From NCBI RefSeq assembly GCF_002454115.1, contig NZ_DKIH01000009.1, positions 307,682 through 371,681 on the forward strand: 64,000 nt of DNA. Reading direction: 5' to 3'. The translations under genes were made by a program, and so were the position numbers. Source of the DNA: Sphingopyxis sp. UBA6723 (GTDB taxonomy: Bacteria > Pseudomonadota > Alphaproteobacteria > Sphingomonadales > Sphingomonadaceae). Each line of letters begins with the position of its first letter. Positions within the stretch are counted from its first letter, which is position 1. Shown piece after piece: positions 26,829 to 36,307 of the stretch. Below the pieces are notes generated by a model. The model ran no database searches. It was not told where the DNA came from and saw nothing but the letters and a program-made list of their open reading frames with translations.

Positions 26829-27442
26829 GCCGGCGCCATCGGCTTGGCGTCGGGCGCGCGGCCATAAATCGGGCTGGGCTGGTCGAGCAATGCCGCCGGC
26901 GGCAGACGCCAAAATGCCCGCGCGTCGGGCAGCATCGCCAGCGCGCGGCCGGTACCGCGCCGCGCAACGAGCGGTTCGGCGCGATTGCCGACGACCAGTT
27001 CATCGGTCAGCGCGGCCGCTTCATCAGGCAACAGCGAACGGAGTTCCGCGCGCGGCGAGAGGTCGGCGGCGAAAGGCTGGACGAACCATTGGCCATGCCC
27101 GCCCTCCATCACGACGAGCGCGCCGCCTGCTGCCGCTATCGCTTCGGCGGCGCTGGCCGCGACGAGCGCGAGCGTCGAAAACCCCCGCACCGGCACCTGC
27201 CAGCCCAGCGCCAGTCCACGCGCCGCGGCAACGCCGATCCGCACCCCGGCAAAGCTGCCCGGTCCGCAACCGACGACGATCGCGTCGGCTTTACCGCCAT
27301 TGATGAGTTCAGCAATCAGGGGAACCAGCCGCTCGGCATGGCCGCGACCGATCACCTCGTGCCGGTAATCCACAACGTCAGCGCCCTCCAGCAACGCTAC
27401 CGAACAGGCCTCGCTCGCCGAATCGATTACCAACTGGCGCAT
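26825..27442 (-). CDS. tsaB: tRNA threonylcarbamoyladenosine biosynthesis protein TsaB
   Basis: A 205-residue ASKHA-fold protein (LVIDSASEACSVALL at the start, VGCGPGSFAGVRIGVAAARG around 58-77). TsaB forms the complex with TsaD and TsaE that installs t6A37 on ANN-decoding tRNAs. I chose the ATG at 27442 where similarity begins; the open frame extends into the upstream nitroreductase gene. Translationally coupled to rimI. Confidence 0.92.
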   Translation of the reverse strand: MRQLVIDSASEACSVALLEGADVVDYRHEVIGRGHAERLVPLIAELINGGKADAIVVGCGPGSFAGVRIGVAAARGLALGWQVPVRGFSTLALVAASAAEAIAAAGGALVVMEGGHGQWFVQPFAADLSPRAELRSLLPDEAAALTDELVVGNRAEPLVARRGTGRALAMLPDARAFWRLPPAALLDQPSPIYGRAPDAKPMAPA

Positions 27443-27461
27443 GAAGCGTGGGAGTTTCGGC

Positions 27462-28055
27462 TCAGGCGATGCGATTGAACCGACCGAAGTCGGGGCGCGG
27501 ACTGCGTTCGAAAATCGTCGCTGGATCGCCATAGCCAAGGGTCGAGATGAAATTGCTCTTCACGCTCGGCTGGTCACCAAAAAAGGCCGCATCGACGGCA
27601 TCGTTATCGAACCCCGACATCGGCCCCGTATCGAGGCCAAGCGCGCGCGCCGCGAGGATGAAATAAGCGCCCTGCAGGCTGGAATTGCGAAACGCCGTCG
27701 CCTTGGCCAATTCATCATTGCCCACGAACCAGCTCCGCGCATCGGTGTGCGGAAAAAGTTCCGGCAAATTCTCGTAAAATTTCAGGTCCATGCCGATGAT
27801 CGCGGTAACCGGCGCCTTCAAAATCTTTTCGGCATTGGCCGGCATGGCCAGCGCGGCAAGCTTTTGCTTTGCGGCGTCCGACGTACACCAGATGATTCGC
27901 GCGGGCAGGCAATTCGCGCTGGTCGGACCGAACTTCATCAGATCCCAGATCGCGTGCAGCTGCGTTTCTGAAACGGGCGCATCAAGATAGCCATTGTAAG
28001 TGCGCGCGGTACGAAACAGCTGGTCGAGGGCGCTGTCGGATAACGGTTCGCTCAT
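27462..28055 (-). CDS. RutE-type nitroreductase (malonic semialdehyde reductase family)
   Basis: A 197-residue FMN nitroreductase with GPTSANCLPARIIW (about 43-56), LGLDTGPMSGFDNDAVDAAFF and LGYGD near the end, the pattern of RutE/HadB-type enzymes that reduce malonic semialdehyde to 3-hydroxypropionate. No other rut genes are in the window, so the physiological substrate is uncertain. Confidence 0.85.
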   Translation of the reverse strand: MSEPLSDSALDQLFRTARTYNGYLDAPVSETQLHAIWDLMKFGPTSANCLPARIIWCTSDAAKQKLAALAMPANAEKILKAPVTAIIGMDLKFYENLPELFPHTDARSWFVGNDELAKATAFRNSSLQGAYFILAARALGLDTGPMSGFDNDAVDAAFFGDQPSVKSNFISTLGYGDPATIFERSPRPDFGRFNRIA

Positions 28056-28082
28056 CGAGGAATTCTCCTGAAACTTGAAAGA

Positions 28083-28658
28083 TCAGACGGCGTGAACCGC
28101 CGTTACCTCGGGCACATAATGTTTCAAGAGCGATTCGATGCCGTTCTTGAGCGTCGCCGACGAGGACGGGCAACCGGCGCAGGCGCCCTGCATTTTCAGA
28201 TACACATTGCCCTTGTCGAAACCGCGATAGACGATGTCGCCGCCGTCATTGGCGACCGCGGGACGGACGCGCGTTTCGATCAGTTCCTTGATTTGCTCGA
28301 TGATATCGGCATCGGCGGGATCGTCGGAGAAGCCGGTCTCATCTTCGGGCGGCACCGCAAAGCCCGCACTGGCGGCGTTGAACAGTGGCACGCCGGCAAG
28401 GAAATGATCCATCAGGATGCCGAGCACGTCGGGCTTGAGGTCGCTCCAGCCGACGCCGGGCGCCGCGGTGACCGACACGAAATCGCGGCCAAAGAATACG
28501 CCCGTCACATCGCCGAGCGAGAAGAGCGCGCTCGCCAGCGGCGACGCCTCGGCTTCTTCGGGGCTGGCAAAGTCGCGGGTTCCCGCCTCCATCACCGCCT
28601 GGCCGGGCAGGAATTTGAGCGTCGCGGGATTGGGCGTTGATTCGGTTTCGATCAGCAT
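28083..28658 (-). CDS. nfuA: NfuA-like Fe-S cluster carrier
   Basis: A 191-residue protein: an N-terminal Nfu_N domain (opening MLIETESTPNPATLKFLPG) and a C-terminal NifU domain with CAGC (Cys160, Cys163) that binds the transferable 4Fe-4S cluster. Start chosen at 28658 to match the family; in-frame ATGs at 28667 and 28679 are possible. It delivers clusters to apo-enzymes such as MiaB. Confidence 0.92.
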   Translation of the reverse strand: MLIETESTPNPATLKFLPGQAVMEAGTRDFASPEEAEASPLASALFSLGDVTGVFFGRDFVSVTAAPGVGWSDLKPDVLGILMDHFLAGVPLFNAASAGFAVPPEDETGFSDDPADADIIEQIKELIETRVRPAVANDGGDIVYRGFDKGNVYLKMQGACAGCPSSSATLKNGIESLLKHYVPEVTAVHAV

Positions 28659-28720
28659 GGGCTGCATGTGGGACGCCATCGCCCTTTGTGCAAGCCGATT
28701 GGGGGCGCTAGACACCGTGG

Positions 28721-29593
28721 ATGCGCCGCTTCACCCACTTTGCTGCCCTCGACTGGTCGGGCGCGCGCGGGTCGCGGCAGCGCGGGATTGCGCTGGCGAT
28801 GGCGAGCGGCACCGGCGCGCCCGAACTGGTGCAGCCTGGCCATATCTGGTCGCGCGCTGAAATCCTGACGTGGTTACAGGATGTTGCGGCATCGCAAGTC
28901 GATATGCTGATCGGGTTCGATTTTTCGGCGGGATTCGCCTTTGCCGACCGCGGCGCCTATTTTCCGGAATGGGACGCGAGCCCCGCCGACCTGCCCGCAT
29001 TGTGGGCGCTGGTCGAGCGGCTGGCTGCCGCGGACCCGCATTTCGAGATCGGCGGATTTTTGGCGCATCCCCAGGCACGGCGGCATTTCCGCCACACGCG
29101 CAGCGATGTCGGCGATCTGTTCGCGCCCGGCACGGGTCGGCTGCGGATCGTCGAGCATCATCAGCGCGCGACCAAGCAGGCCGCGAGCGTCAGCAATTTC
29201 AACCTGATCGGCGCGGCGCAGGTCGGCAAGGCGAGTCTGGCGGGAATGCGTCTGCTCCACCGGCTGCATCCCGCGCTGCCGTTGTGGCCACTCGATCCGG
29301 TGCCCTCGCGCGGTCCCCTGCTCGTCGAAATCTACACCGGGCTCGCGGCGCGTGCCGCCGGGGTGGCGGCGGGGCGCAGCAAGATTCGCGACGGCGCCGC
29401 GCTCGACAGCGCGCTGATGACGCTCGGCTCGCCGCCGGTCGGGATGACCGGCGCGATCAGCGATCATGCCAGTGACGCGCTTCTGACCGCGGCTTGGCTG
29501 CGCCGCACCGCCGATGCCGCGGCCCCCTGGTCGCCCGCGCCGCTCACCGACAGCCTCGCACGCACCGAAGGCTGGACCTTTGGGATAATTTGA
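28721..29593 (+). CDS. conserved hypothetical protein, possible RNase H-fold (DUF429-like)
   Basis: A 290-residue soluble protein. ALDWSG near the N-terminus, IGFDFSAGFAFADRG around 67-81 and HASDALLTAAWLRR around 248-261 place acidic residues as in DUF429-type RNase H-like folds, but the match is weak and no function is known. The start ATG is 5 bp before the divergent frame of nfuA begins, so the two genes share a very short promoter region or the nfuA start is further in. A tRNA-Thr gene follows 17 bp after the stop. Confidence 0.6.
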   Translation: MRRFTHFAALDWSGARGSRQRGIALAMASGTGAPELVQPGHIWSRAEILTWLQDVAASQVDMLIGFDFSAGFAFADRGAYFPEWDASPADLPALWALVERLAAADPHFEIGGFLAHPQARRHFRHTRSDVGDLFAPGTGRLRIVEHHQRATKQAASVSNFNLIGAAQVGKASLAGMRLLHRLHPALPLWPLDPVPSRGPLLVEIYTGLAARAAGVAAGRSKIRDGAALDSALMTLGSPPVGMTGAISDHASDALLTAAWLRRTADAAAPWSPAPLTDSLARTEGWTFGII

Positions 29594-29610
29594 CGCAAGG
29601 AGCGCCCCAC

Positions 29611-29686
29611 GCCGGCTTAGCTCAGTTGGTAGAGCAACCGCCTTGTAAGCGGTAGGTCGTCAGTTCGAGTCTGACAGTCGGCACCA
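29611..29686 (+). tRNA. tRNA-Thr (anticodon TGT)
   Basis: A 76-base cloverleaf. Acceptor GCCGGCT pairs with AGTCGGC, the D-arm contains AGCTCAGTTGGTAGAGC, the anticodon arm ACCGC-CTTGTAA-GCGGT gives anticodon TGT, the T-arm has GTTCGAGTC, and the 3' ACCA is encoded. Confidence 0.97.
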
Positions 29687-29728
29687 TGCATTCTGACGCG
29701 CACGCGTTGTTGATCCGATTTTGGACCG

Positions 29729-30700
29729 TCAGCGATAGTCGCGCGCAAAGGCGGCGGCGGCGCCGAACAGGCCGGGTTGCGGATGGGTGATCAGCTTGAC
29801 GGGCAACGACGCCATCAGGTTTTCGAACCGGCCTTTTGCAATGAAGCGTTCGGGAAAACCCGAGCGCACGAGGCTATCACGGATGCGCAGCCCCAGCCCG
29901 CCCGCAATGACCACACCGCCGGCGCCTTGCGCCAGCGCCAGATCGCCGGCGACGCTGCCCAGCGACAGGCAGAAGCGATCGGCAGCAGCGGCAGCGAGGC
30001 TATCGTCGCCGCTCATCGCCATGGTCCAGATCGTCCGGTCGTCGAGCGATGCGACCGCTCGTCCTTCGAGCGCTGCCAGTGTTTCATAAATGTCGACGAT
30101 GCCGGGGCCGGATACGACACGTTCGACCGACACGCGGCGGTGGCGCTCGCGGAGCCTTGCGAGAATGGCATCCTCGATGCTGTCCAAGGGCGCAAAGTCG
30201 ACGTGGCCGCCTTCGGTCGCCTGCACCCGATAATCGCGGCCATCCCGCCAGATGTGCGCGACCCCCAGTCCAGTACCGGGGCCGATAATGCTGATCGTAC
30301 CGGTTGCTGGTAATGGTTCGTCGGGACCGCTCAGCCGCTCGAAATAGCTGGCATCGGCTTGCGCTACGGCATGGCCGACCGCCTCGAAATCATTAACCAG
30401 GACATAGCGATCGACATGCAGTTTTTCGCCGATCAACGCCGGGCGGATCAGCCAAGGGTTGTTCGTAAAACGGATCACCTCGCCGCGCACCGGTCCCGCC
30501 ACGGCAATCGCGACGCTGCGCGGCACGCCGCCCTCCTGCCGCGCAAACGCCTCCCACGCCGACTGGAAACTGGCGTGATGGGCGGTATGCAGCGTCGTCG
30601 CCTCGCCCAGCGACAGCACACGCCCGCCCGCGACCTCGGCCATCGCAAAACGCGCATGGGTACCGCCAATATCAACTGCGACTACCGTCTCGGTCATCAT
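29729..30700 (-). CDS. glk: glucokinase
   Basis: A 323-residue Glk-family protein (not ROK). ATP site VAVDIGGTHARFAMAEV at the start, IVLVNDFEAVGHA-like block (here RYVLVNDFEAVGHA near 98-111), GPGTGLGVAHIW and TEGGHVDFAP around the glucose site. It phosphorylates glucose to feed the Entner-Doudoroff pathway used by sphingomonads. The usual zwf/edd neighbours are absent. Tandem ATGs at 30700 and 30697 are both possible starts. Confidence 0.93.
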   Translation of the reverse strand: MMTETVVAVDIGGTHARFAMAEVAGGRVLSLGEATTLHTAHHASFQSAWEAFARQEGGVPRSVAIAVAGPVRGEVIRFTNNPWLIRPALIGEKLHVDRYVLVNDFEAVGHAVAQADASYFERLSGPDEPLPATGTISIIGPGTGLGVAHIWRDGRDYRVQATEGGHVDFAPLDSIEDAILARLRERHRRVSVERVVSGPGIVDIYETLAALEGRAVASLDDRTIWTMAMSGDDSLAAAAADRFCLSLGSVAGDLALAQGAGGVVIAGGLGLRIRDSLVRSGFPERFIAKGRFENLMASLPVKLITHPQPGLFGAAAAFARDYR

Positions 30701-30846
30701 GATCCCGCCTACCTAAGCCCGATCCCCCACTGCGGATGTCGGACGCAAACTCCAAATGCAAGGCTTGATCGCGCCACGATGCCGAACGCCGCGGAGCATA
30801 GCCGAAACATGCCATGAAGCGACGTATAACGCCGGCAGATGGCGGG

Positions 30847-31920
30847 TTAAACCGCGGGCGCAGCGTCCGCTTTGGCAAAGGAAATGACCACTTTCAGTCC
30901 GTTGCCCGGCTCCGATGTGACGGCTACCTTTGCCGACGCATTCTGCTTCAGCGACTGGACAATGATGGCACCAAGCTTGCCGGCCTTGGGCCATGTGATG
31001 CCGTCGGCCAGGCCGACACCATCGTCGGATATGGTAATGTGACAACCGACGTCGTCGATCAGGCTGTGGAGGGTGATGGTACCGCCGTCGCGTCCGACAA
31101 AAGCGTGTTTGAGCGCGTTCGTCAGCAGCTCATTGACCACCAGGCCCGCCGGCATCGCGACATTGACCGATGCTGGCCAGCTGTCGAGCTTCATGTCGAG
31201 CCGCACGCCGTCGGTTGCATGGGCCGCCATCACCGACGTCGCGATCTGACCCAGGTAAATTCCCAGATCGATGCTGTCGTCGGCATTTTCCCGGGACAAG
31301 GTGTCATAAAGCACCGCCAAAGCGCCGATCCGGCCCGCCAACCGATCAAAGCGCTCCCCCGTATCGCCATCGGGGATGTTGCGCGCTTCGAGCCGGATGA
31401 GTGCCGTGATCATCTGCAAATTGTTTTTGACGCGATGCTGAAGCTCGCGAAGCTGCGCGTCTTTCGCTGCGAGCTCGGTTGTTTGTTCGTTCTCCGCCCG
31501 TTCGTTGCCGGTGGGCGCCAGCGCAACAAGCCGATAAAGGGGCGTGCCGTCCTCGTCCTCGATCGTGTTCGACCAGGCGTCCACGATAATGGCGCCCGCT
31601 TCCTGCTCGATCCGGAATTCGCCGACATAATCGACATCGGCCTGCACGGCGTCGCGCAAGAGCCGGTCATCGTCGGCAGGGGCGGCCACGCCCGGCAGCG
31701 ACCGCCAGCTTTTTCCTTCGATCTCGGCAATCGAATGACCGGTCAGGCGTTCGAATTCGCGGTTTGCGTAAGTTACAACTTCCGACGGATGAAGTTCCGA
31801 AACCGCCACAGCGACTGGCACATGATCGAGAAACTGTTTGAACCGCTCGTTCTCCAGCGCATCGGCGAGGTTGGGCGTGTCCAGCAACGTCTCCACCTGG
31901 TCGGATTTTTCAGTATTCAT
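30847..31920 (-). CDS. PAS-domain sensor histidine kinase (HisKA_2 type)
   Basis: A 357-residue cytosolic kinase: PAS domain about 25-140, a HisKA_2 dimerisation segment LRELQHRVKNNLQM with His162, and an HATPase domain with N-box NELLTNALKHAF around 258-269 and a DDGVGL G1 box. The type is common in alphaproteobacterial general-stress and light signalling. No response regulator is adjacent, so it is an orphan. GAGGAA precedes the ATG at 31920. Confidence 0.9.
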   Translation of the reverse strand: MNTEKSDQVETLLDTPNLADALENERFKQFLDHVPVAVAVSELHPSEVVTYANREFERLTGHSIAEIEGKSWRSLPGVAAPADDDRLLRDAVQADVDYVGEFRIEQEAGAIIVDAWSNTIEDEDGTPLYRLVALAPTGNERAENEQTTELAAKDAQLRELQHRVKNNLQMITALIRLEARNIPDGDTGERFDRLAGRIGALAVLYDTLSRENADDSIDLGIYLGQIATSVMAAHATDGVRLDMKLDSWPASVNVAMPAGLVVNELLTNALKHAFVGRDGGTITLHSLIDDVGCHITISDDGVGLADGITWPKAGKLGAIIVQSLKQNASAKVAVTSEPGNGLKVVISFAKADAAPAV

Positions 31921-32040
31921 TGCTGTTCCTCGGACATGATTCCACCCGCATAGCGGGTTCGGATCGACCCTGCCATTTGCAATTCAACGGTTAGAAGATT
32001 CACGACAATGTCGCACAACTCATTGCCGGCGGCGGACAAA

Positions 32041-32787
32041 TCACCCCTGAATCAGAACGAGGCTGGCGTTATCGCTGCCGTCGCGAGTCAGCGCCTGATC
32101 GAGTATCGATTGCGCGAGCAACGACAGCGAGGGGGCATCGTTCACCCCCTCCCGCAAACTTCGTGATACGCCGTCCGAACAAAGCATGATGATATCCCCC
32201 GCTGCGAACGTCGTCGCCAGCTGGTCGATCACAACCTCCCGATGCACCCCCAAGGCGCGGGTGATCACATTGGATTTGGGATGATTGGCCGCAGCGGACG
32301 GTGGAAGCGCGCCCGCATCGACCATCTGCTGAACGACGCTGTGATCGCGGGTCAGCAATTGCCACTTGCCCGATCGCAATCGGTAGGCGCGGCTGTCCCC
32401 GGCCCAGAAAATCTCGATCTGATCGTTGGTGCGCAGAGCCGCCAAAATGGTCGTGCCGCTGCGCCGGTCGGCGTCGCTGTAGCGGTCATGGATCATCATA
32501 TTGGCCGATTGCAGCGCTGTAACGATGTCGGCACTGCATGGTTGCGGGAGGCGACTGGCCAGATCGCTTAGCGCATCGATGGCGATTTGCGCGGCGACAT
32601 CGCCCGATTGATGACCGCCCATGCCGTCAGCCACCGCCCAGAGCCGGGCCTCGGGCAAATCGAGGACGCGATCCTCATTGACGGCGCGGACGTGGCCGAC
32701 GTGAGTGAGCGCTACCGATGCAATAGTCGCGGCCGTGCCAGTGGCGATCGGCGCCGCACCGCGACGAAAGATACGCAGGAAATTCAT
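32041..32787 (-). CDS. PP2C-family protein phosphatase
   Basis: A 248-residue PPM phosphatase with the metal-binding VADGMGGHQSGDVAA block, SGTTILAAL, WAGDSRAYRL and a terminal SDNASLVLI. It removes Ser/Thr phosphates, presumably put on by the kinase two genes upstream. Its ATG overlaps the FHA gene stop by 4 bp. It is last in the five-gene minus-strand operon from the EAL gene. Confidence 0.92.
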   Translation of the reverse strand: MNFLRIFRRGAAPIATGTAATIASVALTHVGHVRAVNEDRVLDLPEARLWAVADGMGGHQSGDVAAQIAIDALSDLASRLPQPCSADIVTALQSANMMIHDRYSDADRRSGTTILAALRTNDQIEIFWAGDSRAYRLRSGKWQLLTRDHSVVQQMVDAGALPPSAAANHPKSNVITRALGVHREVVIDQLATTFAAGDIIMLCSDGVSRSLREGVNDAPSLSLLAQSILDQALTRDGSDNASLVLIQG

Positions 32788-33809
32788 TCGCGATCGTCGA
32801 TCGCGGCCGCGTCGGCGATGTCATAGGCCTGGACGAACGCCCGATCGAGCACCCCCGATTTTTTGCCCTCAATCTCTTCAAGCAGATCGGCGTGCCGCTT
32901 TTCCAGCTCCTTCAGTTGCGCTACCGCCCGGTTCTGAAACAGCGACCGGCCGGGCGTGTCCCCGTCGAGCCGCGCCGGGTCAAAGCATGCGATCGCTTGC
33001 TGCAAACTTCCGCGCAGGCCGGCAAAGGTCGCAACCAGGTGCCGCTTGATGTCGCGAAATGACGACTGCAGCGCCGCCGGACCCGAGAGGAATCCGTGCG
33101 ACCCGCCCAGGATCAGGTCGATCGCCAGTCGCTGGGTCGGCGCCCATTTAAAGGGGTTGTTGTCAGCGCTCCCGATCGTCGTCCGCGTCATCTGATAATG
33201 CGAGCGGGCATGATCGCGCTCGCTCATCAGATCGCCCACGCCCAGCACCATCTGGCGATAGACCCCGCCCACGCGGCGCATGATTTCGACGGGATCCTCG
33301 CGCGCCAACAGCGAAGCGTCCAGTCCGGCGCCTTCGCAAAATGCGTCGAGCAGCGACCCGGTGGTGATCGCCGCGGTCGCACCGGGCTGGGTTGCGACCG
33401 CGGTATCGGTCCAATCGCTGGGGACATCGATCGAATGGCCGAGCGGCGGCGTCAGCACCATCGTGCGCGTTTCCTGACCGGCGATATCGGCGTGCGGCGC
33501 CTCGGACACGACAATGCGAAAGTCGCCGAGGCGGATCGCAAACGGCAGCGGGATGGCTATCTCCGCTTGGTCGGCAAGACGCTCGCCAGTGGCCGCGTTG
33601 AACACGCCATTGGCACCGAGCGGCCGCAGGGTTAGTCCTTCGGGTGCGACCGTAAATTCGCAGTGAGTCCGCGAGAGGGCGCAATCGGGGTCGGGGATCG
33701 ACCAGTCGGCACTCTTGTCGCGGCCAACCCGCAGCACACCCTCGCGCAGCAGCCGGGCATCGACCGGATGGATGTCATCGCCACGTTCGAAAAGTTGCAA
33801 CATATACAT
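32784..33809 (-). CDS. TagH-like FHA-domain protein
   Basis: A 341-residue protein with an N-terminal FHA phosphothreonine-binding domain (about 20-95; LRVGRDKSADWSIP and CALSRTHCEF) and a C-terminal helical region (about 150-330, including TIGSADNNPFKWAPT) resembling the TagH/ImpI domain of type VI secretion regulators. It would read the phosphorylation state set by the adjacent kinase and phosphatase. No T6SS structural genes are in the window. Confidence 0.85.
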   Translation of the reverse strand: MYMLQLFERGDDIHPVDARLLREGVLRVGRDKSADWSIPDPDCALSRTHCEFTVAPEGLTLRPLGANGVFNAATGERLADQAEIAIPLPFAIRLGDFRIVVSEAPHADIAGQETRTMVLTPPLGHSIDVPSDWTDTAVATQPGATAAITTGSLLDAFCEGAGLDASLLAREDPVEIMRRVGGVYRQMVLGVGDLMSERDHARSHYQMTRTTIGSADNNPFKWAPTQRLAIDLILGGSHGFLSGPAALQSSFRDIKRHLVATFAGLRGSLQQAIACFDPARLDGDTPGRSLFQNRAVAQLKELEKRHADLLEEIEGKKSGVLDRAFVQAYDIADAAAIDDRE

Positions 33810-33823
33810 GAGCCGCGCTTTCC

Positions 33824-35518
33824 TCAGGCGACTTTGCGGGCAGGCGCTGCGGCGACGGCGGGTTCGGCAATTCGCGTGGCGAGCATCGATGCGTCATCGT
33901 CGGTTGTACCGACCGCGAAATTTTCTTCCGCCACCGCAGCGGCACGATTGAAGGCGTCGAACGCCGCGCCAAACTCATCGCCCCGCCGATGCGAGATGCG
34001 CAGCGCAAACCGCGATGACGCCGCCTCATCGAGCGCCTTGCGAAGGCGTGCGAGCGGACGCGTGACCGCAGCGCCGCTCAAATAGCCAACGATCATGACC
34101 GTCACCATGACCACAAGCGACAACATCACCAGCAGCCACCGCGTGTTGTTGGCGGCGGCCGCTAGGGCTTCGGTGCGGACAACGACATCGACCTTGCCAT
34201 AGCTTGCCCCCGCATAGCGGATCGGCTGCACAATCCGCATCCCGGCACCTTGTTCGGCGCCGACATAGCTGACCACGGCGCCCTGGGTCGCGCCGATGCG
34301 TGCCTCACCTTGCGGCGCCGCATAGCGCGCGCCGACCTGACGGCTGTCGGTGGCGGCGCGGACCACGTTGTTCGCATCGACGACCGTCATGGCGCGAATC
34401 TCGCTGCCGTCGCTAGCGCTGGTGACAAAGGCTTGTAACGCCCCCCAATCCTGTTGGTCAGGCGGCAATCCCGCGTTATCGACCGCCACCACCCCCGCGT
34501 TGCTCGCGACAAAGGAAGCGATCGTCCGCCCCGATGTGGCCGCCATTTGCTCGAACGCCTGATCTTCGCGTATACTGATCAGCGCGCCGCAGACCGCGAG
34601 CACCGCGAAGGTAACCGTCGCCAGCAATAAAGGCAGTTTGACACGCAGCGACAGGCCGCGGCGCGGCACTGCGTTCTCTTCGCGCGCGCTCATTTCGCGC
34701 ATGAGGGCTTTGCGCACCGCCTCGCCATCGGCAAAACGTTGTTCGGGCTTTTTGGACAACAGCTTGTCGATGATGAAGCGCAGCCCCGGCGGACAATCAC
34801 CCGCCGACCGCTCGATCGGTTCCACCCGCTCCTGCGCGATCTGGATCGCCAGCGTCGCGAGGCCGATGCCCGGGAATGCAGCCTTTCCGGTCACCATTTC
34901 GTAGAGCACGATGCCGAGCGAAAACAGGTCCGAGCGGTGATCGACCGGCAGGCTCAGCGCCTGTTCGGGGCTCATGTAACGCGGGGTCCCGATCATTTGG
35001 CCGAACTGGGTTTGCGCAAGCTGGTCGCCATTCCCCGCGGGATCGGGATCGTCGATGCGCGCAACCCCGAAATCGACCAGCTTTGCCGTGCGGCCGTCGT
35101 TCGACAGCAGGATGTTCGACGGTTTGATGTCGCGGTGCACGACGCCCATCTTGTGCGCATAGGCGAGCGCCCCGGCGAGCTGCTGCCCGAGCACCAACAC
35201 CCGTTCATAGGGCAAGCGGCCATTCGCCTGGAGCAACGTGTCGAGCGGCTGACCTTCGATCAGCTCCATCGCGATATAGGCGATGCCTGCTTCTTCGCCG
35301 ACTTCGTAAATCGTGGCAATGTTGGGGTGGCTGAGCGCCCCCGCGGCGCGGGCTTCGCGCAGGAAGCGGATATTGAGGCCGGGGTTGCGCGCATATTCCG
35401 GCTTGAGAACCTTGATCGCGACGTTGCGTCCGATGCTGGGATCGATCGCACGATAGACGTCGGCCATCGCGCCCTCGCCCAGGCGGCCCTCGATAGTATA
35501 ACGTCCAAGCGACTTCAT
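33824..35518 (-). CDS. membrane Ser/Thr protein kinase with periplasmic sensor and HAMP-like region
   Basis: A 564-residue protein. N-terminal Hanks kinase: G-loop GEGAMADVYRA at 14-24, Lys36 in VAIKV, HRD at 128-130, DFG at 149-151. Then a transmembrane helix (about 296-318), a roughly 115-residue periplasmic region resembling chemoreceptor/Cache input domains, a second helix (about 436-458) and a HAMP-like cytosolic tail. This is PpkA-like topology. A GC-rich palindrome lies in the 51-bp gap to the LysM gene. Confidence 0.9.
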   Translation of the reverse strand: MKSLGRYTIEGRLGEGAMADVYRAIDPSIGRNVAIKVLKPEYARNPGLNIRFLREARAAGALSHPNIATIYEVGEEAGIAYIAMELIEGQPLDTLLQANGRLPYERVLVLGQQLAGALAYAHKMGVVHRDIKPSNILLSNDGRTAKLVDFGVARIDDPDPAGNGDQLAQTQFGQMIGTPRYMSPEQALSLPVDHRSDLFSLGIVLYEMVTGKAAFPGIGLATLAIQIAQERVEPIERSAGDCPPGLRFIIDKLLSKKPEQRFADGEAVRKALMREMSAREENAVPRRGLSLRVKLPLLLATVTFAVLAVCGALISIREDQAFEQMAATSGRTIASFVASNAGVVAVDNAGLPPDQQDWGALQAFVTSASDGSEIRAMTVVDANNVVRAATDSRQVGARYAAPQGEARIGATQGAVVSYVGAEQGAGMRIVQPIRYAGASYGKVDVVVRTEALAAAANNTRWLLVMLSLVVMVTVMIVGYLSGAAVTRPLARLRKALDEAASSRFALRISHRRGDEFGAAFDAFNRAAAVAEENFAVGTTDDDASMLATRIAEPAVAAAPARKVA

Positions 35519-35569
35519 CGGTCTGACCCTCGTGATCGCCCGTCTTAGCGGGCGAAGGTTGAAATATGA

Positions 35570-36307
35570 CTAGCGTCGCGACCGGACGGTTGCCTCGATC
35601 CGCTCGGCGCGCGCTAGGTCGGCCTTGATCATCGCATTGCCGGGATCAAGCGCCGAAGCGCGCCGCAGCAACTGCACCGCGCGCGTCGCGGACCCTTTGT
35701 TGAGCGCGGCGAGGCCCTGCGTGCGCAATTGACGCGCCGCGGCGGGGTCACTGCGCGCCGCGGGCGGCGCGACCGCCGATTTGGGCGGCTGGGCGCGCGG
35801 CGCCGCAGGTGCCGATGGCGGCGGCGACGGCTTCTCCAGCCGGCGCGCCGGCGCAGGCTTTGTGCCGGGAATACGCAACATCTGGCCTGCGATCAGCGCC
35901 GCAGGCTTTTCAATCCCGTTGTACCGCGCCAGTTGATAGGTCATCAGCCGATTGCCGAGATAGCGCTGGGCGATGCCCGCGAGCGTGTCGCCGGGCTGGA
36001 CGACATAGTCGAACGATTGCGGCCCAAGCAGTTCGACCGGATCGCGAGCAATCGAATCGCGCAATAGCGCAAGCGAAGGATTGTTGGGATCGCGCTTCAG
36101 CCCCGATTTAATCAGCTTGCGCGCGGCGGAGACGTCACCTTGGTTCAGATGCTCCGCGATGGCGTCGATATTTTGCGCGCTGCTGGCCGGAGCGGCGACG
36201 GCGCCAGGTTTTGGCCCGCTAGCGCAACCAGCCAAAGCCAGCGCGGCGGCCAGAACCATCGTGCGCCGGACATACCGATGCGGGCCGTTTTGGGCGGCAA
36301 TCGTCAT
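35570..36307 (-). CDS. LysM-domain lipoprotein
   Basis: A 245-residue protein with a lipobox ALAGC (Cys28), a short helical region, one LysM domain (about 98-145; DYVVQPGDTLAGIAQRYLGN) that binds peptidoglycan, a Pro/Ala-rich linker and a TPR-like C-terminus. It overlaps the EAL gene by 4 bp upstream and precedes the kinase gene. By position it may sense or tether to peptidoglycan for the kinase; this is inference. Confidence 0.88.
   Translation of the reverse strand: MTIAAQNGPHRYVRRTMVLAAALALAGCASGPKPGAVAAPASSAQNIDAIAEHLNQGDVSAARKLIKSGLKRDPNNPSLALLRDSIARDPVELLGPQSFDYVVQPGDTLAGIAQRYLGNRLMTYQLARYNGIEKPAALIAGQMLRIPGTKPAPARRLEKPSPPPSAPAAPRAQPPKSAVAPPAARSDPAAARQLRTQGLAALNKGSATRAVQLLRRASALDPGNAMIKADLARAERIEATVRSRR

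Noticed and set aside
32041..36307. Type VI secretion locus
   Set aside because: Only the regulatory kinase/FHA/phosphatase trio is present; no sheath, baseplate or membrane-complex genes.
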